Positions 20,352-28,965 of a stretch of DNA of 64,000 nt are shown one piece after another; positions within the stretch are counted from its first letter, which is position 1; every line of letters starts with the position of its first letter. The stretch is from Paramesorhizobium salinisoli (GTDB lineage Bacteria; Pseudomonadota; Alphaproteobacteria; Rhizobiales; Rhizobiaceae), in the NCBI RefSeq assembly GCF_003335045.1, contig NZ_QOZG01000002.1, positions 62,001-126,000 on the forward strand, given 5' to 3'. The translations under genes and the position numbers were made by a program. The notes beneath the pieces are model-generated. The model searched no databases. It was not told where the DNA came from and was given only the letters and a program-made list of their open reading frames with translations.

Positions 20352-21101
20352 TCAAACGCTGTAACCGCCATCGACCTCCAGCGCCGTCCCCGTGACGAAG
20401 GACGACCCATCGGAGGCAAGCCAAAGTGCGGCGTTGGCGATATCGCGCGGGGTGGAAAACTGGCCGAGCGGGATCGATTCCTTCACGGCGGCGCGGTGTT
20501 GCGGCGTATCCTCGTCCAGGAGGAGCTTCAGCATCTCGGTGTCGCCTTCGACCGGGCAGAGGCAATTGGCGCGGATATTCTTCGGTGCCAGTTCAAGCGC
20601 CATCGATTTCGTCGCGCTCAGCACCCATCCCTTGGAGGCGTTGTACCAGGTCAGCCCCTCGCGCGGGCGCAGCGCCGTCGTGGAAGCGGTGTTGATGATC
20701 GAGCCGCCGCCCTGCCCCTCCATGATCGGCACGACGGCGAGCGTTGAGAAATAAAGTGCCTTCATGTTGACGGCGAAGATCAGGTCGAAATTGTCCTCGC
20801 TCACCTCGGTGAGTGGCATGTTGCGGTGGGTAAAACCGGCATTGTTGACCATGATGTCGATACGGCCGAAACGTTGCATCGCCGATGCGACCAGGCTGTC
20901 GATATCGTCCTTGCGCGAGACATCGGCGTGAACTGGAATGGCCGCCTCGCCTATTGCGGCAGCAACATCCTCGGCGCGCTTGAGATTGATGTCGGCGACG
21001 ACGACATTGGCGCCTTCCTCCGCAAAGCGTTTCGCGATGCCCGCGCCGAAGCCCGAACCTGCGCCGGTGATGATGGCAGTCTTTTCACTTAAACGTCCCA
21101 T
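20352..21101 (-). CDS. SDR family oxidoreductase (FabG-like)
   Basis: Classical short-chain dehydrogenase/reductase of 249 residues. The cofactor motif TGAGSGFGAGIAKRF lies near the N-terminus, then NNAG, the catalytic serine in NTASTTALRP, and Tyr/Lys in YNASK near residue 155. The ending ALEVDGGYSV is typical of 3-oxoacyl-ACP-reductase-like or glucose dehydrogenase-like SDRs. The substrate cannot be assigned. It is a single gene, convergent with the GFA gene and divergent from the zwf region. Its leader contains part of the inverted repeat at 21129-21179. Confidence 0.85.
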   Translation of the reverse strand: MGRLSEKTAIITGAGSGFGAGIAKRFAEEGANVVVADINLKRAEDVAAAIGEAAIPVHADVSRKDDIDSLVASAMQRFGRIDIMVNNAGFTHRNMPLTEVSEDNFDLIFAVNMKALYFSTLAVVPIMEGQGGGSIINTASTTALRPREGLTWYNASKGWVLSATKSMALELAPKNIRANCLCPVEGDTEMLKLLLDEDTPQHRAAVKESIPLGQFSTPRDIANAALWLASDGSSFVTGTALEVDGGYSV

Positions 21102-21128
21102 TCGTATTTCCTTATCGGGAATTCCTTG

Positions 21129-21179
21129 AAATCACCTCAACTCCTCGTAACCTGCCACATATGCAGACAGAGGTGATTT
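21129..21179. repeat. Inverted repeat AAATCACCTC/GAGGTGATTT
   Basis: Ten-base perfect arms at 21129-21138 and 21170-21179, separated by 31 bases in the SDR-zwf divergent region. The right arm contains the ribosome-binding site of the 22-codon ORF that follows, so the arms could pair in a plus-strand RNA and hide it, or they could be an operator. Confidence 0.5.
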
Positions 21180-21182
21180 GTC

Positions 21183-21251
21183 ATGCGCAGAGAGGAAATT
21201 TACCGGATGCCTCCCCCCATCCGCGTCATAGAGCCACGATCACTCAAATGA
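21183..21251 (+). CDS. Candidate 22-residue leader peptide upstream of zwf
   Basis: ATG 21183 follows AGAGGTGA with ideal spacing and opens a 22-codon frame (MRREEIYRMPPPIRVIE, ending RSLK). It contains three consecutive prolines, a known ribosome-stalling context, and stops 82 bases before zwf. It could be a regulatory upstream ORF. Conservation in relatives would be needed to accept it; only its ribosome-binding site and composition support it here. Confidence 0.3.
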   Translation: MRREEIYRMPPPIRVIEPRSLK

Positions 21252-21333
21252 TACTGGCGCCTTTAAATCGATTAGATTATATCCCGCTCCCGAGATGGAG
21301 CATCTCCCACCGTCCAATGGAAGAGACTTACCC

Positions 21334-22809
21334 ATGACCAGCCAGATCATACCGGTAGCCCCCTTCGACTGTATCGTTTTCGGCGGCACCGGCGACCTAG
21401 CGGAGCGCAAGCTGATTCCCGCGCTCTATCAGCGCCAGCGCGCCGGCCAATTGAGCGAACCGACACGCGTCATCGGCGCGTCACGCTCGGCCATGAGCGA
21501 CGAGGAATACCGATCCTTCGCCCGCGCCGCCATCAAAGAGCACGTCAAGGCGGAGGAAGTCGATGAGAAGGAGGTCGAGGCCTTCGTTGCCCGGCTTTCC
21601 TATGTCGCCGTGGATGTGAAGACCGAAACGGGTTGGGATGCGCTGAAGGCGCTTATCGAAAAGAGGCCGGAGCCTATCCGCGCCTTTTACCTGGCCGTCA
21701 GCCCATCGCTTTTCGGCGATATCGCCAGCCATCTCGATACCTACGGCCTTATCACGCCAGACACGCGCATCATCGTGGAAAAGCCGATCGGACGCGATCT
21801 GAAGTCGGCGACAGCCCTCAACGACACGATCGGCAGCGTCTTCCGTGAGGAGCAGACGTTCCGCATCGACCACTACCTCGGCAAGGAGACGGTGCAGAAC
21901 CTGATGGCGCTGCGTTTCGCCAACGCGCTCTATGAACCTTTATGGAATTCGGCCCATATCGACCATGTGCAGATCACCGTGGCGGAAGCCGTCGGCCTTG
22001 AAGGTCGCGCTGACTATTACGACAAGGCGGGCGCGCTGCGTGACATGGTGCAGAACCATATCCTGCAATTGCTCTGCCTGGTCGCCATGGAGCCGCCCTC
22101 TTCTCTGGAGGCCGATGCCGTTCATGACGAGAAGGTGAAGGTGCTGCGTTCGCTGCAGCCGATCACGAGTTCCAATGTCGAGGAACGCACCGTGCGCGGC
22201 CAGTATCGCGCGGGCGCTTCGGCAGGCGGCCCGGTCAAGGGCTATCTCGACGAACTGGACGGGCATACCAGCAACACCGAAACCTTCGTCGCCATCAAGG
22301 CGGAGATCGCCAATTGGCGCTGGGCGGGCGTGCCGTTCTACCTGCGCACCGGCAAGAGGCTCGCCACCCGCGTTTCCGAGATCGTCGTGACGTTCAAGCC
22401 GATCCCGCATTCGATCTTCGGCGAAGGTGCGGGCCGCGTCATCGCCAATCAGTTGGTCATCCGCCTGCAGCCGGACGAAGGCGTCAAGCAGTGGATGATG
22501 ATCAAGGATCCGGGCCCGGGCGGCATGCGCCTGCGCCATGTGCCGCTGGACATGAGCTTCGCCGAATCCTTCAACGAGCGCAATCCGGATGCCTATGAGC
22601 GGCTGATCATGGATGTGGTGCGCGGTAACCAGACGCTGTTCATGCGCCGCGACGAGGTCGAGGCGGCGTGGCGCTGGATCGATCCGATCCTCGAGGGTTG
22701 GGACGATAGCGGGCAGCCGGTGCAAGGCTACACCGCCGGCACATGGGGGCCATCCGGCGCCATCGCGCTTATCGAGCGCGATGGCCGCACCTGGCACGAC
22801 AGCATATGA
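21334..22809 (+). CDS. zwf: Glucose-6-phosphate 1-dehydrogenase
   Basis: Cytoplasmic NADP-linked enzyme of 491 residues that oxidises glucose-6-phosphate to 6-phosphogluconolactone, feeding the pentose-phosphate and Entner-Doudoroff routes. The cofactor motif FGGTGDLAERKLIPALY lies near residue 12 and the active-site motif RIDHYLGKETVQN near residue 180. It starts at ATG 21334 (MTSQIIPVAPF); in-frame codons upstream lack a ribosome-binding site. First gene of zwf-pgl-edd: its stop overlaps the pgl start (ATGA). A possible leader peptide and an inverted repeat lie upstream. Confidence 0.95.
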   Translation: MTSQIIPVAPFDCIVFGGTGDLAERKLIPALYQRQRAGQLSEPTRVIGASRSAMSDEEYRSFARAAIKEHVKAEEVDEKEVEAFVARLSYVAVDVKTETGWDALKALIEKRPEPIRAFYLAVSPSLFGDIASHLDTYGLITPDTRIIVEKPIGRDLKSATALNDTIGSVFREEQTFRIDHYLGKETVQNLMALRFANALYEPLWNSAHIDHVQITVAEAVGLEGRADYYDKAGALRDMVQNHILQLLCLVAMEPPSSLEADAVHDEKVKVLRSLQPITSSNVEERTVRGQYRAGASAGGPVKGYLDELDGHTSNTETFVAIKAEIANWRWAGVPFYLRTGKRLATRVSEIVVTFKPIPHSIFGEGAGRVIANQLVIRLQPDEGVKQWMMIKDPGPGGMRLRHVPLDMSFAESFNERNPDAYERLIMDVVRGNQTLFMRRDEVEAAWRWIDPILEGWDDSGQPVQGYTAGTWGPSGAIALIERDGRTWHDSI

Positions 22810-23528
22810 GCGGGGACAACAAGGCGGCCATGGCGGTGGAATGGCATGACTTTGCCAGCAGCCGCGATCTGGCGGAGGCGCTTTCCGCGCAGATCGCGGC
22901 GTGCCTGACCGATGGCATCAAGGCCAACGGCCAGGCAGTGCTCGCCGTTTCCGGCGGCACGACGCCGATCGCATTGTTCGAAGCGCTGTCGCAGCAGGAT
23001 ATAGACTGGAGCGGCGTGACCGTGACGCTGGTGGACGAACGGTTCGTTTCGCCTGAAAGCGAACGCTCCAATGAAAGGCTGGTGCATACGCATCTCCTGA
23101 AGGACAATGCGGCGCAAGCCAAATTCGTCGGCCTCTACAATCCGGCGCTGGTGGCCGAAACGGCTGCCATCGCCGCGGCGAACCGTATCGACGCGCTTTC
23201 CAGGCCCTTCGATGTTGTCGTTCTCGGCATGGGAACGGATGGGCATACGGCGTCGTTCTTCCCCGGAGGCGACAGGCTCGATCAGGCGATCGATCCCGAG
23301 AGTAAGGCGCTGGTCCTGCCGATGCTGGCGGAAGGCGCCGGCGAGCCGCGCCTGACGCTCACGCTGCCGGTGATCGCGGAAGCCCGGTTCATCGTCCTGC
23401 ATATCGAAGGTGCGGCCAAGCGGGAGGTGCTCGCCCGCGCCATGCAGGAGGGCGAGGAAACGGAAATGCCGATACGCGCCGTGCTCAACCACGCGCAGAC
23501 GCCCGTGCATGTGTTCTGGGCGAATTAG
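22806..23528 (+). CDS. pgl: 6-phosphogluconolactonase
   Basis: DevB/SOL-type lactonase of 240 residues that hydrolyses 6-phosphogluconolactone to 6-phosphogluconate, the step after Zwf. Motifs VSGGTTPIALFEALSQ, LVDERFVSPESERSNERLV and VLGMGTDGHTASFFPG are diagnostic. The start ATG 22806 overlaps the zwf stop, and edd begins 9 bases after its stop, so the three genes form one translationally coupled operon. In-frame upstream extension is possible but would lie wholly within zwf. Confidence 0.94.
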   Translation: MSGDNKAAMAVEWHDFASSRDLAEALSAQIAACLTDGIKANGQAVLAVSGGTTPIALFEALSQQDIDWSGVTVTLVDERFVSPESERSNERLVHTHLLKDNAAQAKFVGLYNPALVAETAAIAAANRIDALSRPFDVVVLGMGTDGHTASFFPGGDRLDQAIDPESKALVLPMLAEGAGEPRLTLTLPVIAEARFIVLHIEGAAKREVLARAMQEGEETEMPIRAVLNHAQTPVHVFWAN

Positions 23529-23537
23529 GAGAAGACC

Positions 23538-25352
23538 ATGTCCGCCGACAAGCGCATTCTGGAAATCACCGATCGCATCCGCGAGCGCTCGAAGCCGACG
23601 CGCGAGGTCTATCTGGACCGGGTGCGGCAAGCGGCGGCGCGCAAGCCGGCACGCTCATTCCTCGGCTGCGGCAATCTCGCCCACGGCTTCGCCGCCTGCG
23701 GTCCCTCTGAAAAGGCCGATCTGGCCGGGGACGTAGTGCCCAATCTCGGCATCATCACCTCCTATAATGACATGCTGTCGGCGCATCAGCCCTACGAAAC
23801 CTTTCCGCAGCTCATCAAGCAGGCCGCGCGCGAGGCAGGCGGGGTGGCGCAAGTCGCCGGTGGCGTGCCCGCCATGTGCGACGGCGTCACGCAGGGCTTT
23901 GCCGGCATGGAACTGTCGCTCTTCTCGCGCGACGTGATCGCGATGGCGACGGCGGTCGGCCTGTCGCACGACATGTTCGATGCCGCGGTCTATCTCGGCG
24001 TCTGCGATAAGATCGTGCCGGGGCTGATGATCGGCGCGCTAACCTTCGGGCATCTACCAGCGGTCTTCGTTCCGGCGGGGCCGATGACCACCGGCCTGCC
24101 GAACGACGAGAAGGCACGCACCCGCCAGCTCTATGCGGAAGGCAAGGTCGGGCGGGCCGAACTTCTCGAAGCGGAATCGAAATCCTATCATGGGCCGGGG
24201 ACCTGCACGTTCTACGGCACAGCCAATTCCAACCAGATGCTGATGGAGATCATGGGCCTGCACCTGCCGGGCGCATCCTTCGTCAATCCGGGCACGCCGC
24301 TGCGTGACGCGCTGACGAAGGAAGCGGCGAAGCGCGCACTCGCCATCACTGCGCTCGGCAATGAATATACGCCGGTGGGCGAGATGATCGACGAGCGCTC
24401 CTTCGTCAATGGCGTCGTCGGCCTCAACGCCACCGGCGGTTCGACCAACCATACGATCCATCTGATCGCCATGGCGGCGGCGGCAGGCATCAAGCTGACA
24501 TGGCGCGATATCGCGGAGATTTCCGACGCGGTGCCGCTTCTCGCCCGCGTCTACCCGAACGGACTTGCCGACGTGAACCATTTCCACGCGGCGGGCGGCA
24601 TGGGCTTCCTGATCCGCGAATTGCTCGACAACGGCCTTCTGCATGAGGATGTGCGCACCGTCTGGGGGGAAGGCTTAAGGCCTTATGCGATCGAACCGAT
24701 GCTCAACGAGGCTGGCGGCGTGCAACGGCGGCCGGCGCCGGAGAAGAGCGGCGACGACAAGGTCCTGGCGTCCGCCACACATGCTTTCCAGCCGACGGGC
24801 GGCATTAGGATTCTCACCGGCAATCTCGGCAATGCAATTATCAAGATCTCCGCCGTCAAACCGGAGCGTCATGTCATTGAGGCCCCTGCCCTCGTCTTCG
24901 ACAGCCAGGCCGCTCTGTATGACGCCTTCAAGGCGGGCAAGCTCGCCAGTGATTTTGTCGCCGTGGTCCGCTTTCAGGGGCCCAAGGCGAACGGCATGCC
25001 TGAGTTGCACAAGCTGACCACGGTTCTCGGCATCCTGCAGGATCGCGGGCAGCGGGTCGCGCTGGTTACCGATGGACGCATGTCGGGTGCTTCGGGAAAA
25101 GTGCCGTCCGCCATCCATGTCACGCCGGAGGCGCTCGACGGTGGGCCGATCGGCAGGATCAGGGACGGCGATATGATCCGGCTCGACGCCATTGCGGGAA
25201 CGCTCGAGGTATTGGTCACCGCGGCCGAACTTGCCGGCAGGGATCCGGACAAGCCCGATCTTTCCGCCAACGCGTTCGGCACGGGCCGGGAATTGTTCGC
25301 CGCCTTCCGCCAGTTCGCGGGACGGGCGGATCAGGGGGCATCGGTGTTTTGA
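23538..25352 (+). CDS. edd: Phosphogluconate dehydratase
   Basis: Iron-sulfur dehydratase of 604 residues, the first committed enzyme of the Entner-Doudoroff pathway, converting 6-phosphogluconate to 2-keto-3-deoxy-6-phosphogluconate. Cluster-binding cysteines are visible in [18 protein letters not shown] and [12 protein letters not shown]. The family blocks [14 protein letters not shown] and [18 protein letters not shown] are intact. It is full length with no internal stop. Start ATG has AGGAGAAG upstream. The aldolase gene eda is not in the window. A long inverted repeat follows at 25381-25431. Confidence 0.94.
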   Translation: MSADKRILEITDRIRERSKPTREVYLDRVRQAAARKPARSFLGCGNLAHGFAACGPSEKADLAGDVVPNLGIITSYNDMLSAHQPYETFPQLIKQAAREAGGVAQVAGGVPAMCDGVTQGFAGMELSLFSRDVIAMATAVGLSHDMFDAAVYLGVCDKIVPGLMIGALTFGHLPAVFVPAGPMTTGLPNDEKARTRQLYAEGKVGRAELLEAESKSYHGPGTCTFYGTANSNQMLMEIMGLHLPGASFVNPGTPLRDALTKEAAKRALAITALGNEYTPVGEMIDERSFVNGVVGLNATGGSTNHTIHLIAMAAAAGIKLTWRDIAEISDAVPLLARVYPNGLADVNHFHAAGGMGFLIRELLDNGLLHEDVRTVWGEGLRPYAIEPMLNEAGGVQRRPAPEKSGDDKVLASATHAFQPTGGIRILTGNLGNAIIKISAVKPERHVIEAPALVFDSQAALYDAFKAGKLASDFVAVVRFQGPKANGMPELHKLTTVLGILQDRGQRVALVTDGRMSGASGKVPSAIHVTPEALDGGPIGRIRDGDMIRLDAIAGTLEVLVTAAELAGRDPDKPDLSANAFGTGRELFAAFRQFAGRADQGASVF

Positions 25353-25380
25353 ATTAAAGTGGCTACTGCTGGGGATGACG

Positions 25381-25431
25381 ATGTTCCGGAATGGGTCCTC
25401 GGGTCAACCCAGAGGACCCATTCCGGAACAT
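25381..25431. repeat. Perfect 20-bp inverted repeat between convergent edd and folD
   Basis: Arms starting ATGTTCCGGAATGGG and its complement are perfectly paired over 20 bases (25381-25400 and 25412-25431) around an 11-base loop that itself holds GGGT/ACCC. Flanks continue with imperfect symmetry (about 25367-25445). There is no T-run, so it is not a standard intrinsic terminator, though its place between convergent genes would suit bidirectional termination. It could also be a repeat element. Confidence 0.75.
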
Positions 25432-25487
25432 TGCCACCCCACTAGCGGGTCAGATTTGAAGCGACCCCGATTCCAACACGAATCGCT

Positions 25488-26387
25488 CTAAAACCGCGGC
25501 ACGGGCTTCCCCGCCGTGCGATAGGCGGACTTGAGGGTGTTGGCCATCAGCATGGCGATGGTCATCGGGCCGACGCCGCCCGGAACCGGCGTGATCGCAC
25601 CGGCCACTTTCGCGGCTTCAGGATAGTCCACATCGCCGACGAGGCGCGTTTTGCCCTCGCCTTTCTCGGGCGCGGGGATGCGGTTGATGCCGACATCTAT
25701 GACGGTGGCGCCCGGCTTCACCCAGTCGCCCTTCACCATCTGGGGACGGCCGACGGCGGCAACCAGAATATCGGCGGTGCGGCAAAGCGCGGGTAGGTCT
25801 TTCGTGCGGCTATGGGCGATCGTCACGGTTGCGTTCGCAGCCAGGAGCAGATTGGCCATCGGTTTACCAACGATGTTGGAACGGCCGACGACCACGGCGT
25901 TCAGCCCCGACAGGTCGCGCCCATGGATGCGCTCGATCATGATCATCGAGCCGGCCGGCGTGCAGGGAACGAAGGCCGTTTCGACCTCGCCAGTGCCGAT
26001 CTTGCCGACATTGATAAAATTGAAGCCGTCGACATCCTTATCGGGCGAAATCGTCTGGATGATACGGGCGGCGTCGATATGCTTCGGAAGCGGGAGTTGG
26101 ACGAGAATACCATGGATTGCCTCATCGGCATTGAGGCTTTCGACGAGCGCCACGAGATCTTCCTCGGAGGTCGTTTCGTCGAGCGTATGCTGCACGGAAT
26201 GAAAGCCGCATTCCCGGGCCTTGCGCCCCTTGGAAGCGACATAGACCTGACTTGCGGGATCCTCGCCGACAATGACAACGGCGATACCGGGTATGATGCC
26301 CGTGGTCGCGACAAGCTCGGATGTCGCTTTCTTCACCCCGGTCAGGACGTCTTCGGCAATGAGCTTGCCGTCAATCACTTGGGTCAT
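25488..26387 (-). CDS. folD: Bifunctional methylenetetrahydrofolate dehydrogenase/cyclohydrolase
   Basis: Cytoplasmic one-carbon enzyme of 299 residues interconverting 5,10-methylene-, methenyl- and 10-formyl-tetrahydrofolate. The catalytic Tyr and Lys lie in YVASKGRKA near residues 50-57. The motifs [26 protein letters not shown] (NADP site) and the C-terminal [15 protein letters not shown] are diagnostic. Start ATG 26387 with GGGAG upstream. Single gene, convergent with edd. Confidence 0.95.
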   Translation of the reverse strand: MTQVIDGKLIAEDVLTGVKKATSELVATTGIIPGIAVVIVGEDPASQVYVASKGRKARECGFHSVQHTLDETTSEEDLVALVESLNADEAIHGILVQLPLPKHIDAARIIQTISPDKDVDGFNFINVGKIGTGEVETAFVPCTPAGSMIMIERIHGRDLSGLNAVVVGRSNIVGKPMANLLLAANATVTIAHSRTKDLPALCRTADILVAAVGRPQMVKGDWVKPGATVIDVGINRIPAPEKGEGKTRLVGDVDYPEAAKVAGAITPVPGGVGPMTIAMLMANTLKSAYRTAGKPVPRF

Positions 26388-26487
26388 TGGAAACTCCCGT
26401 GGTTAGCCGCCATCATGCACGTCGCAATAATCGGCTGACGCCCGCATGACAATAACCAAAAGCGACCTCGGACGGGACAGGTGCGTC

Positions 26488-28722
26488 TTAACGGCGTTGC
26501 GTGGCGTATCGCGCCATGGCGATGCGGATATCGGCGATCGCATCGCGGAGTTCATCGACCTCTGCACGCTGGAGATGCGGGAACGGTATCAGCCGGTTTT
26601 CATTTGACGCCACGAGATCGTCAGACAGAGCAGATGAACTGTCGTCGTAGGCCAGCGTGGCGTCCGTTTCATCCGCGGCGCGGCCTTCCCTTGCCTGCCT
26701 CATGGCCGCCGCAAGGCGCGATTCTCCTGGCGCAGGCTGTGGGTCACGCTCCGGCAAAGATTGCCGGCGTGGCGGGTTGCCGCCCCCGGTCGGGGTGGGC
26801 GGCTGCGGATCGAAATCGGAGGATTGATAATCGCGATCATAAGGCCGGTCAGAGCCCCCACCGACGAGGCTCGCATAGATACCGCGCAGAACGGCAATGC
26901 CGAGGCCTGCGAAAAGCCCGAGCAGGAGGCCTACCAGCACGATGTTGCGGCGCGACGGACCTGCCGGCTCAAGCGCAGGGCGCGCTTCGGAAATCACGCG
27001 GATGATGGCGGTGTCGAGGCCGCCCTGCTCCCTGGTTTCGCGCGTGCGCAGCAGGAAAGCCTCATAGACGGAGCGCTGGGCGTTTGCGTTGCGCTCCAGT
27101 TCCCGCAATTTGACCAGATCCTCGTTGCTTCCGGCGTGCCTGACCTTCAATTGCGCCATGCGCGCCGCCAAATCCTGCTCCTGTTGTACGGAGCGCCTCA
27201 GATCGACCTGGATGGACGAACGGATGCGGGTGAGTTCCGCTTCGACCTCCCGGCGCAATCCTTCCGCCTGCGACTGAAGCTGGATCAGCTGGGGATGGCG
27301 TGGGCCGAGCTTGGTCGCCAACCCATCCGCCTGCTGCCTCGCCGCGGCATATTGCGAGCGCAAAGCGGTGATGGCGCCGGAATTCAGCCCCTCCGGAAGA
27401 CCGCTGGTAAACAGGCTATCGGCCGTCGTCCCTCTCAGCGACTGGGCGCGCGCGTTCAGCCGGATGGTTTCAGCGCGTGCTGCGCTTAGCTGATTATTGA
27501 GACTGGTGATCTCGTCATCGCCAATAAGCCTGCCCTGGACATCGACCAGATCATGCTCGGCGCGGAATTTCTCAACCGCACTTTCGGCTTTTTCGACGCC
27601 TGATCGCATATCGGCCAGACGCCCGGACAAGCTCTCCGTGGTGCGCTTGACGGCATCGGACTGGATCGAGCCGAGTTGTTCCTGAAAGACCTGGCTGATG
27701 GTGTTTGCGATATAGGCGGACTTCTCCGGATTGCGTGTCTTCACGGAAATCGAGAAGACAAAGCTCTTCGGGTCGCGGACAATGGTCAGGCTCTTGTAAA
27801 GATTGTTGAGAACCCTGGTTTCCAGTTCCGTCGCGTCTTCCGCGCCATTTCCGGACATCATGTTCCTGATCGCGGCAACAAAGCCGGCTATGCCGCTCGG
27901 CTTTAGCGATCCGTTAAATTCGGGATCCCTGGCCAGCCCGGCGCGGTCGATGACCTTGCTCAGGACACTGCTCGAATTGATGATGCGGGCCTGGCTTTCG
28001 GCTATCGCCAGCGACGCATCGGTCGGAAGCTGGTCCGGCGTCAGATCGCGGCCTACCCCCTGGATTTCCCGGGGATCGACGAGAAGGTCGACGCTCGACA
28101 CATACATCTTCGGGCTCGACAACGCATAGGCGACGCCCAACAAAGTGCCGAGAACCGCCATCGCCAAAATGAGATTTCTGGAACGGCGAAGGGCATCGAA
28201 AACCGCCCGCGGGTCAACGAGCGGCTTCCATTCATCATCGTGATGTTCGCGGTCTTGATATTCGCGGGCCTGATATTCGCGGCTCGCCCCTTGGTCGTCG
28301 CGCGCGGATTCGGAGCGATGGTGACCGGTATTTCGTTCTCCGGCGGACTGTGATGTCGCAGCGGGAGCAGGCGGTGAAAGGCGGCTTTCGCCAGTCTCAA
28401 GCCTCGCGCGCAAATCAGCCTCGACGGCAGCCATCTCCTCACGGATACGCATTTCCTGGTCAGGTTCGGCGGCAGCATCACCCCGATCGGCATCCGGCGA
28501 ATGCGTCGGCTCGTCTTTCTCTTCCGCTTCCTGGAGGCGGCGTTCGAGCTCCGCCATTCGTTTCGCATGAGCCAGACGATGGCGCTCGGCATCGATATCC
28601 GCGCGCGGATCGGAGACAGGCGCTCCCCGGCCTTCCCGTGATCCTTCCGGATCGGGCTTGCCTGCAAAAGACAAAAGCGGCCTCGAAGCCCGCTTCTTCT
28701 GTTCGTCTTCCAGACCAGTCAT
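26488..28722 (-). CDS. Wzz/GumC-family polysaccharide co-polymerase
   Basis: Inner-membrane chain-length or export protein of 744 residues. A charged, probably disordered cytoplasmic region of about 170 residues, unusual for the family, precedes TM1 (about 183-203, LILAMAVLGTLLGVAYAL). The Wzz domain follows (YVSSVDLLVDPREIQG), then a long periplasmic coiled coil (about 340-560) and TM2 near 595-617 (IVLVGLLLGLFAGLGIAVL). A tail of about 125 residues rich in Pro, Gly and Asp ends the protein. No Walker kinase motifs or Tyr cluster are seen, so it is not a BY-kinase fusion. It likely partners with the polymerase and flippase nearby to export an exopolysaccharide or O-antigen. It is divergent from the flippase gene. 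Confidence 0.85.
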   Translation of the reverse strand: MTGLEDEQKKRASRPLLSFAGKPDPEGSREGRGAPVSDPRADIDAERHRLAHAKRMAELERRLQEAEEKDEPTHSPDADRGDAAAEPDQEMRIREEMAAVEADLRARLETGESRLSPPAPAATSQSAGERNTGHHRSESARDDQGASREYQAREYQDREHHDDEWKPLVDPRAVFDALRRSRNLILAMAVLGTLLGVAYALSSPKMYVSSVDLLVDPREIQGVGRDLTPDQLPTDASLAIAESQARIINSSSVLSKVIDRAGLARDPEFNGSLKPSGIAGFVAAIRNMMSGNGAEDATELETRVLNNLYKSLTIVRDPKSFVFSISVKTRNPEKSAYIANTISQVFQEQLGSIQSDAVKRTTESLSGRLADMRSGVEKAESAVEKFRAEHDLVDVQGRLIGDDEITSLNNQLSAARAETIRLNARAQSLRGTTADSLFTSGLPEGLNSGAITALRSQYAAARQQADGLATKLGPRHPQLIQLQSQAEGLRREVEAELTRIRSSIQVDLRRSVQQEQDLAARMAQLKVRHAGSNEDLVKLRELERNANAQRSVYEAFLLRTRETREQGGLDTAIIRVISEARPALEPAGPSRRNIVLVGLLLGLFAGLGIAVLRGIYASLVGGGSDRPYDRDYQSSDFDPQPPTPTGGGNPPRRQSLPERDPQPAPGESRLAAAMRQAREGRAADETDATLAYDDSSSALSDDLVASNENRLIPFPHLQRAEVDELRDAIADIRIAMARYATQRR

Positions 28723-28965
28723 CCGTTATCGCCCATCTTCGAACGCACCATAAAAACGCAACATTTTCGTTGGTTAAGCCAAACTAAATATGCATGGAAA
28801 AGAAATCGTTAAAAAATAGGGCAGGGAAATAATTCCCCTGCTTGCAGAATCCTCGGTTGGGACTTTGTGCTAAACGCTCACACCTCATAGAGGGCGTTAA
28901 ACTTTTATGCCTAAGGTTCGCCCCGTCATTTCTCCCGCAATTGCGGCCAGCAGCGGAATGCCTTC

